64,000 nucleotides of DNA from Zygnema cylindricum (GCA_037447655.1 JBBHKE010001101.1:87306-151305), one strand, 5' to 3'; positions 45,098 to 57,605 are shown, counted from the first letter of the stretch. The notes: generated from the letters alone by a model not told the origin. Made by a program: numbers and translations.

Positions 45098-47569
45098 TTG
45101 TAATGGCTTTTAAGTTATATTTTTTTAGGATTCACATATTTTTTTTGTAACATACCTTTGATAATTGAATAAATTTCCGGATTTGTACTTCAGAATGTCG
45201 GTGCTTGCTCACATCTCCCTTGTATAATTGTCAAAAAGTTTTAAACATGTAATTTGTTGCACCATTTTTCAGTAATTATACGATTCTGTGTAGGTGCCCT
45301 GTGGTTGAACAGACTGCATGATATTCAGTATGTCGTGAGACTTCTGCAAGAAAATTAACCGTCGTTGAATTGCCAAAATTTGCAAGTAAACGCAGTGCCT
45401 GTGTGAAGGAGCCCAGGTTAAGAAATTCACGTGAATGCCAGTGAACGCTTCTTGACCCCATTGGCCTTACCAAGGGTACTTAAGTTTTTTTTGGGCCTGT
45501 AAGGGGTAGAGGAGAGTGGATGTTATCCCGGAGGTACCTGCAGGAGGAGGTGCAACTATAGTTGCATCAGTCTGCTGGTTCTTGAACATTATCACTTTAT
45601 ATCATATGAGTCATTATATGCTTATTATATAGTTGTCACCTCCTGTTTGGTGATAGATAACTGAGCCCATCTGTATTTCTTACTCCTTCGAATTTCGTGA
45701 GATATATTTTCGTAGGCATTTGCATTACCTCAGCTGGGTAGATTAGTATTCAGACATATGGGCATTGACATGCAGTGTCCACTTTTTTTTTTTTTGTTTG
45801 CTGTGAAAATGCTTGGCGGTGAAAGTAAGTGCCTGTTTTTTCAGGGTAGCTCCTAATGCTTATGTTGTTTGTACTCACTTCTACCTTCCGTGTGTTTCTT
45901 TTCACTTGAAATAATATACTTGGCAAATGCAGGCATGAATCTTTTGAAGCGGGCACCTGATTTTTTTCTCAAAAGATGAAGACTGACTTAATTCAACCTA
46001 TGAGGGTCACCAGGCTGTGTGATGTGAATGGGGCTCATCATGGAGAAGTCTGGAGACATGGGTCGTATTATGATTTTGGCGATTATTTACGTGGGTCGTA
46101 TTATGGTTTTGGCGATTATTTACGACTGTTCCAATTTTGTCATTGAAGAAGAATCTTCAGGAAACAGACGCATGTTGCTCCAGATGCCATCGATCCCACA
46201 CAGAAAGAACTCAAGGTTTGTTTACTGCATGTGCACTCTTAATATGCTATGCAAATTAAAGGTTGTTTTAGTTGGTTACCGTTTTGAGGGCTTATTCTGG
46301 TAGTGGCTCTTGATGTAAGAGTTGTCACTCCACTGCGTTACTGGTTATGCTCAATTGAATGGAAATCTACAGTTGCATGAGATTAGATGTACTTCTCATA
46401 TTTTGAACTATTGATGACAAATTATGTAGCATTAACTGGCAGTTGCTTGCTGATTGATATATTTTCATTTTTGCTTTTTTTAGAAATTGTGTTTTGCCAG
46501 ACGTCTTGTTGTCTTCAAAAGTGGACGGTGGTTTTGTCCTTGCAAGCTAAAGCGCATTTATTTTTCCAGCAGTTGTTTTTTCCTTAGAGCCAGATTGTCC
46601 GTTAATTACGAGATTCTTTCCTATCCCTAATTTTCCCTTGGCCTCATTCTTCATTATTCCCCCTGTTGATTCTTTGTATTTCTCCATTGCTACTCTTGTC
46701 TGCATCCTCTATCCGCTGCATCACTTTGCAACCTCCTTTCCTACAAGTTCTCCTTTTTGCTTCTTTCTTCTGACTCTTTCCCTTTCCTATATATTCTTTT
46801 AATTTTGGTCATTAAACTTTCTGGAAGTAAAGTGGGCTATTCTTTTTCTGGATCTTTTCCCGTGTTCCCTTCCTTTCATTTTCCTTTTCCCTCTCTTTTT
46901 TCTTGCCATTCCTCTTTTTTTTTTGTTTTCGTCTGGGATTTACAGACATTGTTTATTGGCCTGTGATTAAATCTTTTCATGCACCACTCTCACTGGTTGT
47001 TCTCAACCACATGGTGAATATGAATCACCTAGAATCAACTTCTGAGGCCAGTGACTAGCTGTTTACATCTATGTATGACTGATGTCTTGTGTCCACCTCT
47101 CAATCACCTGTGTTTTAGTTTTTCTTCACGCGTTTTTTTTTTCATATCAGCTGTTGAATTTGCGCAAGAAAAATATGTTGTATTTCTTGCTTCTTCCTAA
47201 AGTATGTTAAGCCTTTTTTTGTCAAAAAGTTGCACTTCAGTTGATCTTCCTGATTGATTCTTTGTGTGAGGTAATGAAGTGCAGGAGACTCTAAACTGCT
47301 AATCTGTTTTAACTCCTTGTGGAGGATCCAACTAACAATTTGAGCATAAGTAAATATTAACTCGACGTTTTGTAAAATTATCTGATTGCCAATAGAACCT
47401 TTAATATGTTTAGGTGCAATCAGAATGGCAATGGAATATCACATTTGGTCCAATGTGTTGGAGGAATGTCCACTTCGGACTCCACTCGTGTGTATCGCAG
47501 TAAATGCTGGTTCCGCCAGTGCGCCGTTCATTGCCGTAAATTCGGTTTCAGGCGCTTGCATGCACAATC
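45098..47569. other. Intergenic, no convincing gene
   Basis: Long AT-rich stretch with T-rich runs. One 32-bp tandem duplication lies at about 46059-46122 (GGGTCGTATTATG followed by TTTTGGCGATTATTTAC, twice). Short exon-like pieces near 46130-46215 and 47400-47560 have open frames but no family resemblance and no consistent splice partners. Confidence 0.5.
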
Positions 47570-47642
47570 GGCCGGGTAGCTCAGTTGGTAGAGCTAGTGT
47601 ACGGCTAACACAAGGTCCTGGGTTCAATCCCCGGCTTGGCCA
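47570..47642 (+). tRNA. tRNA-like 73-mer (probable tRNA pseudogene or SINE head)
   Basis: Folds as a full cloverleaf of standard length. The acceptor stem is GGCCGGG with CTTGGCC (two G-U pairs), the D stem GCTC with GAGC and the T stem CTGGG with CCCGG; T8, A14, G18-G19 and TTC are present. Both internal promoter boxes are there (TAGCTCAGTTGG and GGTTCAATCCC). The anticodon loop ACGGCTA is abnormal: position 33 is C in place of T, position 37 is T, and the 27-43 pair is A-A. The formal anticodon would be GGC (Ala), but the rest does not look like plant tRNA-Ala. It is more likely a tRNA-derived repeat or pseudogene than a working tRNA. Confidence 0.6.
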
Positions 47643-48642
47643 TTTTCCAAAGTTTTCACTTTGGCGCCCATGCGATATGTTGAATATCGCCGATCCTCAA
47701 TACAATGAGTTATGAAAATTTGTGAAATACTTGAATATGAATTTGATTGATTATAAATCTGTTGTAGGACCTTTGCACGGGCTTAGATATTATGGTTGCA
47801 TTACACACTGTGTATCGCTATTAGTGTTTATGTTTTTTCGCCATGCAAGTCAACTTCTCTTTATGCACACTTGTCTGATTTTCATTTGAAGACTGCCAAC
47901 CTGAAGGTAAACTTTCCATTGCAATCTGTTGGATCAATAATCCAATAGGGGAAGAAAATGAGTTTATCGACCCAAGTAAACCTTAAGTGTGACTGGTGGG
48001 AAAAGTTAGAGTGAGTTGAAGTTGCATTTTTGGTAACACAACTGAATTCTGTGCACAGAGAAGTTGTTGAGTCGAGCTAGGCACAGTACAGTTGGAAAGA
48101 CCGAGGATTATGCATGTTATAATATCATACATACTCATTGTTTTCAATGAAATGGTGAAATTAAAATCTTCAGTCTTCATTATGAGGTCTCGTTTCCAAC
48201 AGTGCCAGTGACTCAGGCTATGAGAACAGACTTGATTGGATTCATTGTTTCTATTTATGTTTGGTTCGGACCTCTGCACTGTTTCTTGATAGAAAACCCC
48301 AAACTAGGTAACTTTGCCTTTTTATGTTATACTTCGAAGATAGATGTAAAGTAGATGCCTAATTTTCATTTTACTGAAGCTAAATTTCAGCCCCCGTGAT
48401 CCTACTGGAAGTTAACAACTAATTTCTTCCCCAGGTCTTGTTTGGGCATGAGGGACTTTCTATTTGTGTAACTATCGTTTTCTTATTTATGTGATTGTGA
48501 GTCAGTATGTCTTCCGAAGATTAGAGTGGCAGTATATGACATGAATGAAAACTGTATATGCACTCTTGTAACTTAAAGAATGCCTTTCCTGTTTATCAAA
48601 AGTTTAACTTATCTTGAATGAGGTGAAATAAAATGGCTGCAG
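47643..48642. other. Intergenic, no gene; MITE end remnant
   Basis: A remnant of the second MITE family end (ACACTGTGTATCGCTATTAG) lies at about 47804-47823. There is no terminator-like T run directly after the tRNA-like sequence and no coding signal. Confidence 0.45.
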
Positions 48643-48738
48643 GATAAAAATTTTGGACATTGCTGGCGGGAATGACTGGTACGGAAAATCATTTCATTTC
48701 TACAGGCTTTGCGTAGGAGATTGCACGGGTGGCATGAG
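48643..48738 (+). other. Exon-like segment of unknown gene
   Basis: A 96-bp stretch bounded by a good acceptor (TGCAG) and a strong donor (GAG followed by GTGAG), with only one frame open: ILDIAGGNDWYGKSFHFYRL then CVGDCTGGM. Entering and leaving phase are both 2. I recognise no family and found no companion exons, so it may be chance, a lone exon remnant or a non-coding RNA exon. Confidence 0.25.
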
Positions 48739-51700
48739 GTGAGTTTTTTCGAACGCATTTGATGTCTTCATAAGTTGTTTCTGTTACCTCTTTTTATGTC
48801 TCTTGTTGTAATCTAATGAAACAAGAAGTGCTATGTTAGTTCATGTCACTGCTTAAACCGTTGACTACGTTTCACTTTTGTTCCCTACTGAATATATGCT
48901 AGCAGTCAAGAATCCTAGATGACAAAACTATAGTATGTTTTTTTTTTTCGATAGAGCGGTCTATTTCTTATGAATTATGTGTTCGACTGTGTTCATAGAA
49001 GTTTCCATTTGCCCTTAACCCTCTTAAACTAAAGACTCGTGTGGGTTCTAATATTGGTTCAAAATGTTCTGTGGTTCGCTATTACAAGAGAAGAATGTCT
49101 TCTTTCAACAGGCGTGTCGTATCAACGAGTTAAGCACACTGAATACGGAGTCACCTTTCTTCTCTACTCCCCTTTTTTTTTGTTCTTGTCATCACATCAT
49201 AAATTTTGAGTTTGGTAAAGGTATGCCAAGCTTTCTCTTCTGATTGAAATATGTCGTACAAGGGTAGTCTAAAATCATATTTGTCGTTTATCGCATGTTT
49301 GTGTATCTGTGTTCTGATTCTTTTCTTGGTTTGACGCATAGTTCAAATGTGTGAAAACGATTTGTCACAATATGTAGCTTTTAACTGTTTTTGTGCATTT
49401 GAACTATATTTGGTGCGTTATTTCATTACTATCACCCACGAACATCGTCAAATGTTGTGGTCTTTGCTGCAATCAAAGGCCTTGGGCCAATTAAAAATTA
49501 GAGGCTACATAATTCTGGATAGAAATGTAGCGTGATCTGATGTAAGGCAAAAAATTTGTGAACCAATGAATCGACGTTTGTTTCATACTTCAAATGTAAA
49601 ATGTAAAATGTTATAAATTTTTTTCTTGAATAATTGTCCTGAAAACGATGGTGATTTTTCTTGTAGACATTAGCAAAAAGAGTTTTTACTCTTAACCTAA
49701 ATATGACACCTATAAGATTTACATTTTTAGCAAAAAGAACAAATCCGTTTGGTACAGAGTCTCACTGTGATGGGAATTGGAAAGGAGTCAAGTTTTACGT
49801 TTCAAGCTTCAAGTATCAAGTTTCTAAACCGTATGTGGTTTGACGTGTTGGCCTATTAACCAAGCAAGAATCCAGTTTTGTTACTATTTTTTATTTGTTT
49901 TGTTACTTTGTTACATTTTCGTTATTTTGTTATTTTGTTTTGAAATGAAAGGCCTGTGCCCCGCCTGTCGATTTTTTATGCCTGCTTATTGCCGAGCTTA
50001 TTACTGTTTCCGGGTTTTGATTTTGTTGTCCTCTTTTCTTACTCATTTCTTCATTATAAGCGAGATACTGTAGACCAAAATAGTGATGATTCAGGTGTAT
50101 CCTGGTCTGCATTTAAGCTAAAATCTGAAATAACGGTTATGTTTGAAAAAATAATCCGTATAAAATGTGGCGATTAGAGGTAAAAAAATCCTCTCGTTTG
50201 CCATGGCGTCATCTTCACTTGTCATCATCTGACACTTTATTTGGAAGAATATTTACATATAAAAAACATAGTGTGTTTTTTTTTGTTGTTTTTGAGCTTT
50301 CGAGGATGAAGTTCCATCGCAGTACTCTCCATCGGTTTTAGTAACATTTGGATTTATTATTTGGAACAGGTCATCTCGGTGGTCCTTTTGGTTTTTGAAG
50401 TTGAAGATGCCATTTTGGATTGGGAGTCTAATAAAATGGTCGAAACCATTGTATGAAAGGACCTAGCGGTCCTCGGAATAGAATTAGACTGAATCGTGTA
50501 CTCCAGTCTTAAGTGAACATGTACTTTGGTGGATATTAAAATTAAATGAGGTGAATGAATAAGCACACCCGGACCAACAAAAATCATGACACAGCTCCTG
50601 AAAAAAAAAAAAGTATTGACACACATTTGTAGTGGTCTTGTACTTTCGTTATCCTTTAAATGTAATGTATAAGCTAATTTTCTAGGTATAGCTGGGTCAT
50701 TAAACCAGGATATGTACTTTTTACTTTTGAGTCCGTCCAACTATTGCTTCACCCTCAAAAACGAGGGTTCTCTGAGAGTGTAGTTACCCTATGAGTACCG
50801 AATGGGGTGCTGTAGAGATTTGAAATACCTTTATTAAACCTGCGTAATATCGTTAGGTTGATGGTTTATCTAGGTTGAGAAACTTTTGTAATTGGGATGA
50901 CGGATAACAGAATTCTGAGCGGGACTGTCAATTTTTATAATTATTTAACTCACATTTCAACCTTGATATTTGTGGGCAATTGCCAGCCATTCAAAATGGG
51001 ATTTCTGCGCATAATTGACATAAATATTCCCGGTTGGGTGACTACAATTTTCTATTGTTTTTGCTTCGGCGAAATGAACTATTAACGGACTCTTTTAAAA
51101 AGTACATATGGAGTATCGGAAATCTTTGCTTGAAGCACAACCCTGAATAATTTTTTAAAATCCAATGAAAGGGCACAGCAAATACATCTGGAAAAATATG
51201 TAAAAATAATTGTTGTTCTGCCCTAGTCCCACATTCTTAAAACCCCCATGATCGACCATGCTTGGTGGGCACAAAGGGGGAGGTAGGAATATGTCGATGA
51301 TCCACTACACTATAAACTGTGATTTTTATTAAAAAATAACAAGTATGAGGACTATTTGCGTGTTAATGAAACTGTTTTTGGTCTGAATGATGTGGACATC
51401 TCTGAAATGCGCAAAGTTAGCGTTGCGGAAGATGATTAGTATTCATAGCGCTATTTGGTCTTTAAGAGAAAAAAACCCGGGCTAACAACGATTCTTGGTG
51501 TACCGCAGGAGCTGATTGAAGGAGCCTGCACGCTACAAAGATTCGGACAATTACTGATTACAAAGATGTTCGTATTAAACACTTTGCCCAAAGTACCAAC
51601 ATTTTGGTTCAGTTGTCATATACAACACATGCTGTGAGATATCCCTGCATCTTCCAGCTTGGGCCACCCTTGGACTAGCGACCACTGATACAATTTTTCC

Positions 51701-52467
51701 AATGGCAAACATGTTATTTGACCTCTGTTAACTTGCCTCAAAACATTGCGTCACCCTTGAAATGTTTTTGTCATTCCTTTGCTTCCATGGCTCGAATGGT
51801 ATACCACCTCACTTTTTTCGTGAAGATCAAATATGCGTGGTCATCTTCCCACGAGGAGGGTCATTATTGCTTTCATGTAGTAGGTTGTGGACACTTAGCT
51901 GCAGATATCATCGTAAGCTTGTTGTTTTCTAAATTCCGTCAGTTAAAGTGAAAAGGGCCATTCATAAATGTTTTACTAAAATAGGTTACTGGGCAAGTAC
52001 TTTGTTTTGAGAATAAAAAACAGATTTCCTGTGCTTTGGCATAGGGTTCCATATTTTAAGTTGTCCAACAAATGGTGAAGGATGAAAGACGACAAGTGGG
52101 AATACATCACCGCACGTTGAAGTGACATTATTACTCCAAAAACAACACATCAATATTAAATTCAAGGTACTACCTTAATTTCTCGGAACTAAAATGAAAC
52201 GATTCACAAATAAAAAAGCAAAAAATAGCAAAAAAAAAAACTTAACACCTATTCATATTGTTGTTGTTCAAAATATTGCATTATTAATACCATGACGTTG
52301 CTCGATTCATTCTTTCCAAAAAAAATAAAAATGATAAAAGCTTATTCTATAGTGGGACATTAAGCAAAAGCACTCAGAGAATGAACTACTACTGGACTTC
52401 ACATAAAACAAAAAAATGCAATCCCCAATGATAAAATAAAATAAAGATGAATAGGCACAAACTAATC
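48739..52467. other. Intergenic, no convincing gene
   Basis: About 3.7 kb of AT-rich DNA without recognisable coding or repeat content, except a possible diverged copy of the second MITE family at about 51303-51504 (left CACTACACTATAAACTG, right CGATTCTTGGTGTA). Confidence 0.5.
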
Positions 52468-55400
52468 CTACCGATAATACGACATTTGTCTACTTGACGT
52501 AAAAGGCGAAACATCGAGTGGACGGACAACATTTTGTTTGGATGGTTTTTTAATCGTTAATTTCCGTTTCTCTCTCTCCTCCCTCTCTTTTCTAAGCCAT
52601 GGTTCGACTACCCCGATAAGATTCTTTGCTCCATTTGGACCACCAAGTTCGGGCAGATCCGAAAGTTTTTCTGACCGCTTCAATCTCCCATTGTCCACAT
52701 ATGCGACATGTGTCGCCCATGATTCCAAACCGTCAAAAATATGAGTGGCATAAATAATTGTTGCACCTCTCTGTCAAAAACAATGTAAAACATATGAACT
52801 TTGTTACTTTTCAGTTTCCGTTGACTTATCTCTGTTTCACTTTACGGGTTTCAATGTTCAGATTAACAAAACTGTCCGTCAAAAATGAAAGTTTAAATAG
52901 ACCTTTGTTCATCTTGTTTTTTTCAAGTTCCAATTCGCTATTATTTGAAAAAAACCAGCACATTGGACCAGTTTTTTACTTTCAAATTTCCAATTATTTT
53001 GTATTATTCCTGTTTCAGATTCATTTTTTAGTCCTAGGAGCTCTCTAAAAAACCAAAGTTTCCAAATGGCAAATTAAACCTTTTCAGTTCTCAGTTTTCA
53101 GTCTTCCGGTTTCAGTTCACTGATGATCACCATAGACAATGATAAATTTGATGATTTGAAATTCCGGTTTTCCATTCTTGTCGCCGCTTATTTCTCAATT
53201 AAAATAAAACATATCCCCACTAATTTTGACCTCTGCTTTACCAAATACTCTTTCTAAACCAATTCTTTTACTACCCAAAGTCAGATAAAAACGTAAAATG
53301 ATGGGAAAAACAGCAAAAAAGAAAATAAGAAAAAAACATGCACCTGTTCACATTCTTCTTGGAAGAATCCGAGAAGATCCATTCGGGCAACCACATCCAG
53401 ATCCACAGTAATTTCGTCCAATAATAAGACCTGAAAACACCCACAGTATTTGAAAAAATGTGAAACCAACATTCGAACTAAAGACAATGGAAAAGAAACA
53501 ACTTTTTTGATCAAAGAAAAATGATTTCTTTCCCTCTTTGAGCCTCTTTCCCTAGAAAACCAGAGGCAGAATGATGCGATGCTCTGAGATTCGAGTTCCC
53601 TCGGTTTTCGGTTTTCAGATTTCAGTTCCGTTTACCTTAAACGGCCGCAACAGTCCCATGCATATTTGCACTCGTCTCCGTTGTCCGTCAGAAACTTTAT
53701 GCATTCTCCACCTTAAATCAATATCCAAAAGTTCAATTAAGGCCCTTCTGCGTTCTGGATCCACATCGGCAACTGTTCCCACGTACAAAGCCACAAAAAA
53801 AGGGAAAAAGAATGTCATTTTTAACTCATTTTTAGTCATTTGCTCGTCAATTGAAAAGTCCCTTTCTAGCAAAAAGTAATGATGGGACACATGGAAACAC
53901 CGTTTTTGCTTGAGAGGTTACATGCACAGATGCTGTAAACGGAAAACAGAAAACAGAAAAAAAAACGGACACGAAATGGTGAGAACTTCATACCTCCAAA
54001 AATCATATGCTCTGCGGAAAAATCACCTTGAAGAGGAACATCACCCTGTCATGACACACGAATTCAATTCACAGAAAGTCAAGTCAAAGAAAGTCAAATC
54101 AATTAGAAAACTCTCACTGAAAGGAGCCCAGAAATATTCAAACAGAGAAAAACCAGTACAAGTTGGATTAAGTCAAATAAATTAAGTCAAATAATTTGAT
54201 CAACCAAGCAAAGTGAATAAAGAGTTGAGCTAAATGAAGTAGAGTGACGTGGCATGAATTCAATACGAGGCAAATTGAATAAAGCTAGATGACTACAGTT
54301 GACTCAAATCCAGGATAAATTCTACTACGACAACAGTCCAGTCAAGTCAAGTCAAGTAAATACAAATTAAATGTAATCCAATCCCGACCTAACCCAATTT
54401 AACCCAGCCTAGCCTAGTCTACCCTTAACCGAACAGAACCCAAACCAAAGCAAACAGAATCAATCCTAACAGAGCCGAATCAAAACCAAACCAAATTAAA
54501 CCGAACCGAACCAAACCGGACCGAAGTGAACCGAACCAAGACCGGAAGCCGAACCATACCAATCCATCCTAAGTTAAGTAAACTAACCGCGCTGCCCATG
54601 GTGCGGCTCCATGTTCCTCCTAAATAACAGAGAGTCCCGTCACATGTGAGTTTGGTGTCGTGAAAAGCGGAACGGCCCAACACACGCACAACGTCACGCC
54701 CACCGGCCAAATGCTTGCCAGCCACTACCTTCAGGAGAGTGCTCTTGCCTGGGAGAGAGGCAGGAGGGAAGAGGGGAGAGGGAGAGAGGGACAGAGGGAG
54801 AGGGATAGGGAGGGGGAGAGGGAGAGGGAGGGAGAGAGGGAGAGGGGGAGAGGGAGATAATAATCAGCATTAAAGCTCTTTTAACTTTGTACCTGCCACA
54901 CTGTAAAAGTTGAAAATGTTCAAGTCTTTGTTGGTATAGTCTCGCTTTTCTGTCAATGTCAAAAATATCATATGTACTGCATAAAAAAACACGATCAATA
55001 TTGGAAATCAAATTAGATAAACGATCCCAAAAAAGAAGGTAACCTCCTTGATAGACTCTTGTATAAGTTCCATACATTCTCTTATGCCCAACAGCAAATC
55101 ATCATAAATAAGTGATTTTGGGTCTAGCTGTCATGTGCCTTACAACTGTGAGAGAAAGAAAGAGGATTAAAGAAAAAATAACATAATTAAGACCATCTAC
55201 ATAACTGCTTCCATTACTTATCACCATAATTAACTCGAATTCCGGTGGTATTAATCGACACAAATTCGTGACAAACCATTTGAGACATGAAATAGTATAC
55301 AGGGAATTTAAAACTTGTGTAGATTTCATGAATTTGGCACAAATTTTCCCGCAGGTAAAAAATTGGTTTGGACTGAACCACATTTCCGTTTTGCATTATT

Positions 55401-57114
55401 TTCGGTCCACATTAGCTTAAGTGCTACAGTTTACCACTGTAATACCAATTCTCTCTGCTTCTTTTCTCTTTCTATCCTTCTCTCACTCCTCCCAACAGTT
55501 CCTTCTCCTTTTCTCTCGTCCCATTACCTCTCATATCCCTCGCTCCCTCCCTCTCCCTCTCCCTCACCCTCCCTCTTTTCCCCTCCCTCTCTCCCTCTAG
55601 TGCAAATTTTCCATTAAAACCAGACCAATACTACCAATGTATTCCCACCAAAGGTCGGTACTAGCAAGCTGACACGTGTGAAAAGCTCCCCTAGCCACTC
55701 ACCAGCCACGCCGTAATGACAGCGAAGAAGGCGCCGAACCCGACCACGACCACGTATCCGACGCTCTCGGGGAGGTACGGCTTGTTGTCGAAGAAGGAGC
55801 TCTGGAACACGCACGCGCCGTCGACCACAGTGTAGTACTCTGCGGAGAAAGGGAAGGGAAGGGAAGGGAAGGGAAGGGAAGGGAAAGGGAAAGAAGGGGA
55901 AAGGATGGGAAGGGAAGGGAAGGGAAGGGAAGGGAAGGGGAAAGAAGGGAGGGGGAGGGGAGGGGAGGGAAGGGAGAGGTGAGTGAAATGGAAGGAAGAC
56001 AGAGGAGAAGTCTGTATAAAGAAGACAAGAAACGAAGAACGGAAGGGAGATAAGGGAACTGGAAGACTTTGTTGGTATAGTCTCGCTTTTCTGTCAATGT
56101 CAAAAATATCATATGTACTGCATAAAAAAACACGATCAATATTGGAAATCAAATTAGATAAACGATCCCAAAAAAGAAGGTAACCTCCTTGATAGACTCT
56201 TGTATAAGTTCCATACATTCTCTTATGCCCAACAGCAAATCATCATAAATAAGTGATTTTGGGTCTAGCTGTCATGTGCCTTACAACTGTGAGAGAAAGA
56301 AAGAGGATTAAAGAAAAAATAACATAATTAAGACCATCTACATTACTGCTTCCATTACTTATCACCATAATTAACTCGAATTCCGGTGGTATTAATCGAC
56401 ACAAATTCGTGACAAACCATTTGAGACATGAAATAGTATACAGGGAATTTAAAACTTGTGTAGATTTCATGAATTTGGCACAAATTTTCCCGCAGGTAAA
56501 AAATTGGTTTGGACTGAACCACATTTCCATTTTGCATTATTTTCTGTCCACATTAGCTTAAGTGCTACAGTTTACCACTGTAATACCAATTCTCTCTGCT
56601 TCTTTTCTCTTTCTATCCTTCTCTCACTCCTCCCAACAGTTCCTTCTCCTTTTCTCTCGTCCCATTACCTCTCATATCCCTCGCTCCCTCCCTCTCCCTC
56701 TCCCTCACCCTCCCTCTCCCTCTCCCTCACCCTCCCTCTCCCTCTCCCTCACCCTCCCTCTCCCTCTCCCTCCCTTTCTCCCTCTCCCTACTTTCCTCCC
56801 TCTCCCTCTCACGCTTCCTTCCCCTCACCCTCCCTCTCCCTCACCCTCTCCCTCCCTCCCCCTCCCTCTCCCTCACCCTCTCCCTCCCTCCCCCTCCCTC
56901 TCCCTCTCCCTGACCCTTCCTCGCCCTCCCTCTCCCCCTTTCCCTTCCCGTCTCCCTCCTTACCTGCTCCATTGGCCCCCACCAGCAGGCATCGGCTTCC
57001 CTGCTCGAGTCGTACGGAGAAGTTCTCTATGAAGGCTCCCTGGCCCGGGTATCCGAACGCCATGGATTTCACCTCCACGGCCGCCATGGATTCCTCCTCT
57101 CCGCCACTCGCCAT
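52468..57114 (-). CDS. Soluble ABC-type ATPase of the plant ABCI20/ABCI21 group
   Basis: Six exons on the minus strand, in coding order 57114-56964, 54748-54588, 54045-53994, 53772-53636, 53430-53344 and 52770-52468, give 296 residues with consistent phases and GT-AG borders. It is a single nucleotide-binding domain with no membrane segment. The Walker A GANGAGKST is split between exons 1 and 2. Then come [30 protein letters not shown], the signature [12 protein letters not shown], Walker [13 protein letters not shown], the H-loop YATHIFDG and a C-terminal basic tail ending SSRQMSYYR. Length and tail fit Arabidopsis ABCI19/20/21, soluble ATPases. All catalytic motifs are intact. Intron 1 (2.2 kb) holds a duplicated block and a foreign exon. 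Its 5' leader is a long GA-rich tract. Confidence 0.9.
54360..54552. repeat. Degenerate AACC/AACCGA repeats in ABCI intron 2
   Basis: A run of loose 5-bp units (AACCG, AACCA, AACCC) on the plus strand between exons 2 and 3. It resembles diverged telomere-like or simple-repeat DNA and has no coding content. Confidence 0.6.
54926..55575. repeat. Left copy of a 650-bp direct duplication in ABCI intron 1
   Basis: Matches 56067-56716 almost perfectly (offset 1141 bp). I see only about three single-base differences over the 650 bp, so the duplication is recent. The block contains no recognised protein motif. Its right end runs into a CCCTCT-rich tract. Confidence 0.92.
55703..55839 (-). pseudogene. 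Isolated DUR3 (urea/proton symporter) exon inside ABCI intron 1
   Basis: On the minus strand a 137-bp segment bounded by acceptor CTCCGCAG and donor GTGAGTGG encodes [20 protein letters not shown] then [20 protein letters not shown] and VITAWL. It corresponds to the N-terminal part of plant DUR3, a plasma-membrane urea transporter of the sodium-solute symporter family, which has a KYY-GDGGC-QSSFF and [12 protein letters not shown] pattern there. No other DUR3 exon is in the window. It enters in phase 1, which fits ABCI exon 1, but leaves in phase 0, while ABCI exon 2 needs phase 1. Inclusion would break the ABCI frame. Confidence 0.78.
55849..55977. repeat. (GGGAA)n polypurine tract beside the DUR3-like exon
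   Basis: About 130 bp of GGGAAGGGAA repeats with GGGAGGGG variants on the plus strand, directly upstream (in minus orientation) of the DUR3-like exon. Confidence 0.9.
56067..56716. repeat. Right copy of the 650-bp direct duplication in ABCI intron 1
   Basis: Near-identical partner of 54926-55575. Between the two copies lie the CT/GA tracts and the DUR3-like exon (55576-56066). Confidence 0.92.
56680..56960. repeat. CCCTCT polypyrimidine tract in ABCI intron 1
   Basis: About 280 bp of CCCTCTCC and CCTCACC units next to ABCI exon 1. The long open frames across it on either strand are compositional artefacts. Confidence 0.9.
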
Positions 57115-57563
57115 GACTCTCTTTCTCCCCTTCTCTCTCACTCCTACTCCCCTCTCGCCCTCTCTCACTTTCTGTCTGTATCTCTTTCTCCCTCTCTCGC
57201 TCTCTCTCTTCCCTTCTCTCTCTCTCTTCCCTTCTCTCTCTCTCTCTCTTTCCCTCTCTCGCTCTCTCTCTCTTCCCTTCTCTCTCTCTCTTCCCTTCTC
57301 TCTCTCTCTCTCTTTCCCTCTCTCGCTCTCTCTCTCTACACTCTGTATCTCTTCTCTCCCCTCTCTCTTACTTTACATATCTATTTGTTAATTGCAATCT
57401 CTCTCTCTCTTTCTCCCTCGCTTTCACTTTCCCTCTCCCTCTCTTTTACCCTTTTTTTTTTCTCGTTTATGTTTTGTTTTGTATCTCTCAATATTCACTC
57501 TCTCCCTTTTCGGTATTTCCGGCCTAATGGGACACGTGGCAGTCTCCCAGCCTTCCCTTTTAC

Positions 57564-57605
<42 letters not shown>

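Noticed and set aside
54480-54552. Interstitial telomere repeat
   Set aside because: The AACCG/AACCA units do not match the plant CCCTAAA repeat and are very irregular.
55690-56218. 175-residue minus-strand frame joining the duplicated block to the DUR3-like exon
   Set aside because: It runs through the acceptor site and the polypurine tract; only 55703-55839 resembles a protein.
56456-57391. 311-residue open frame on the plus strand with many Pro, Ser and Leu
   Set aside because: It is produced by the CCCTCT and TCTC tracts in ABCI intron 1 and leader and overlaps ABCI exon 1 in antisense; no domain is visible.
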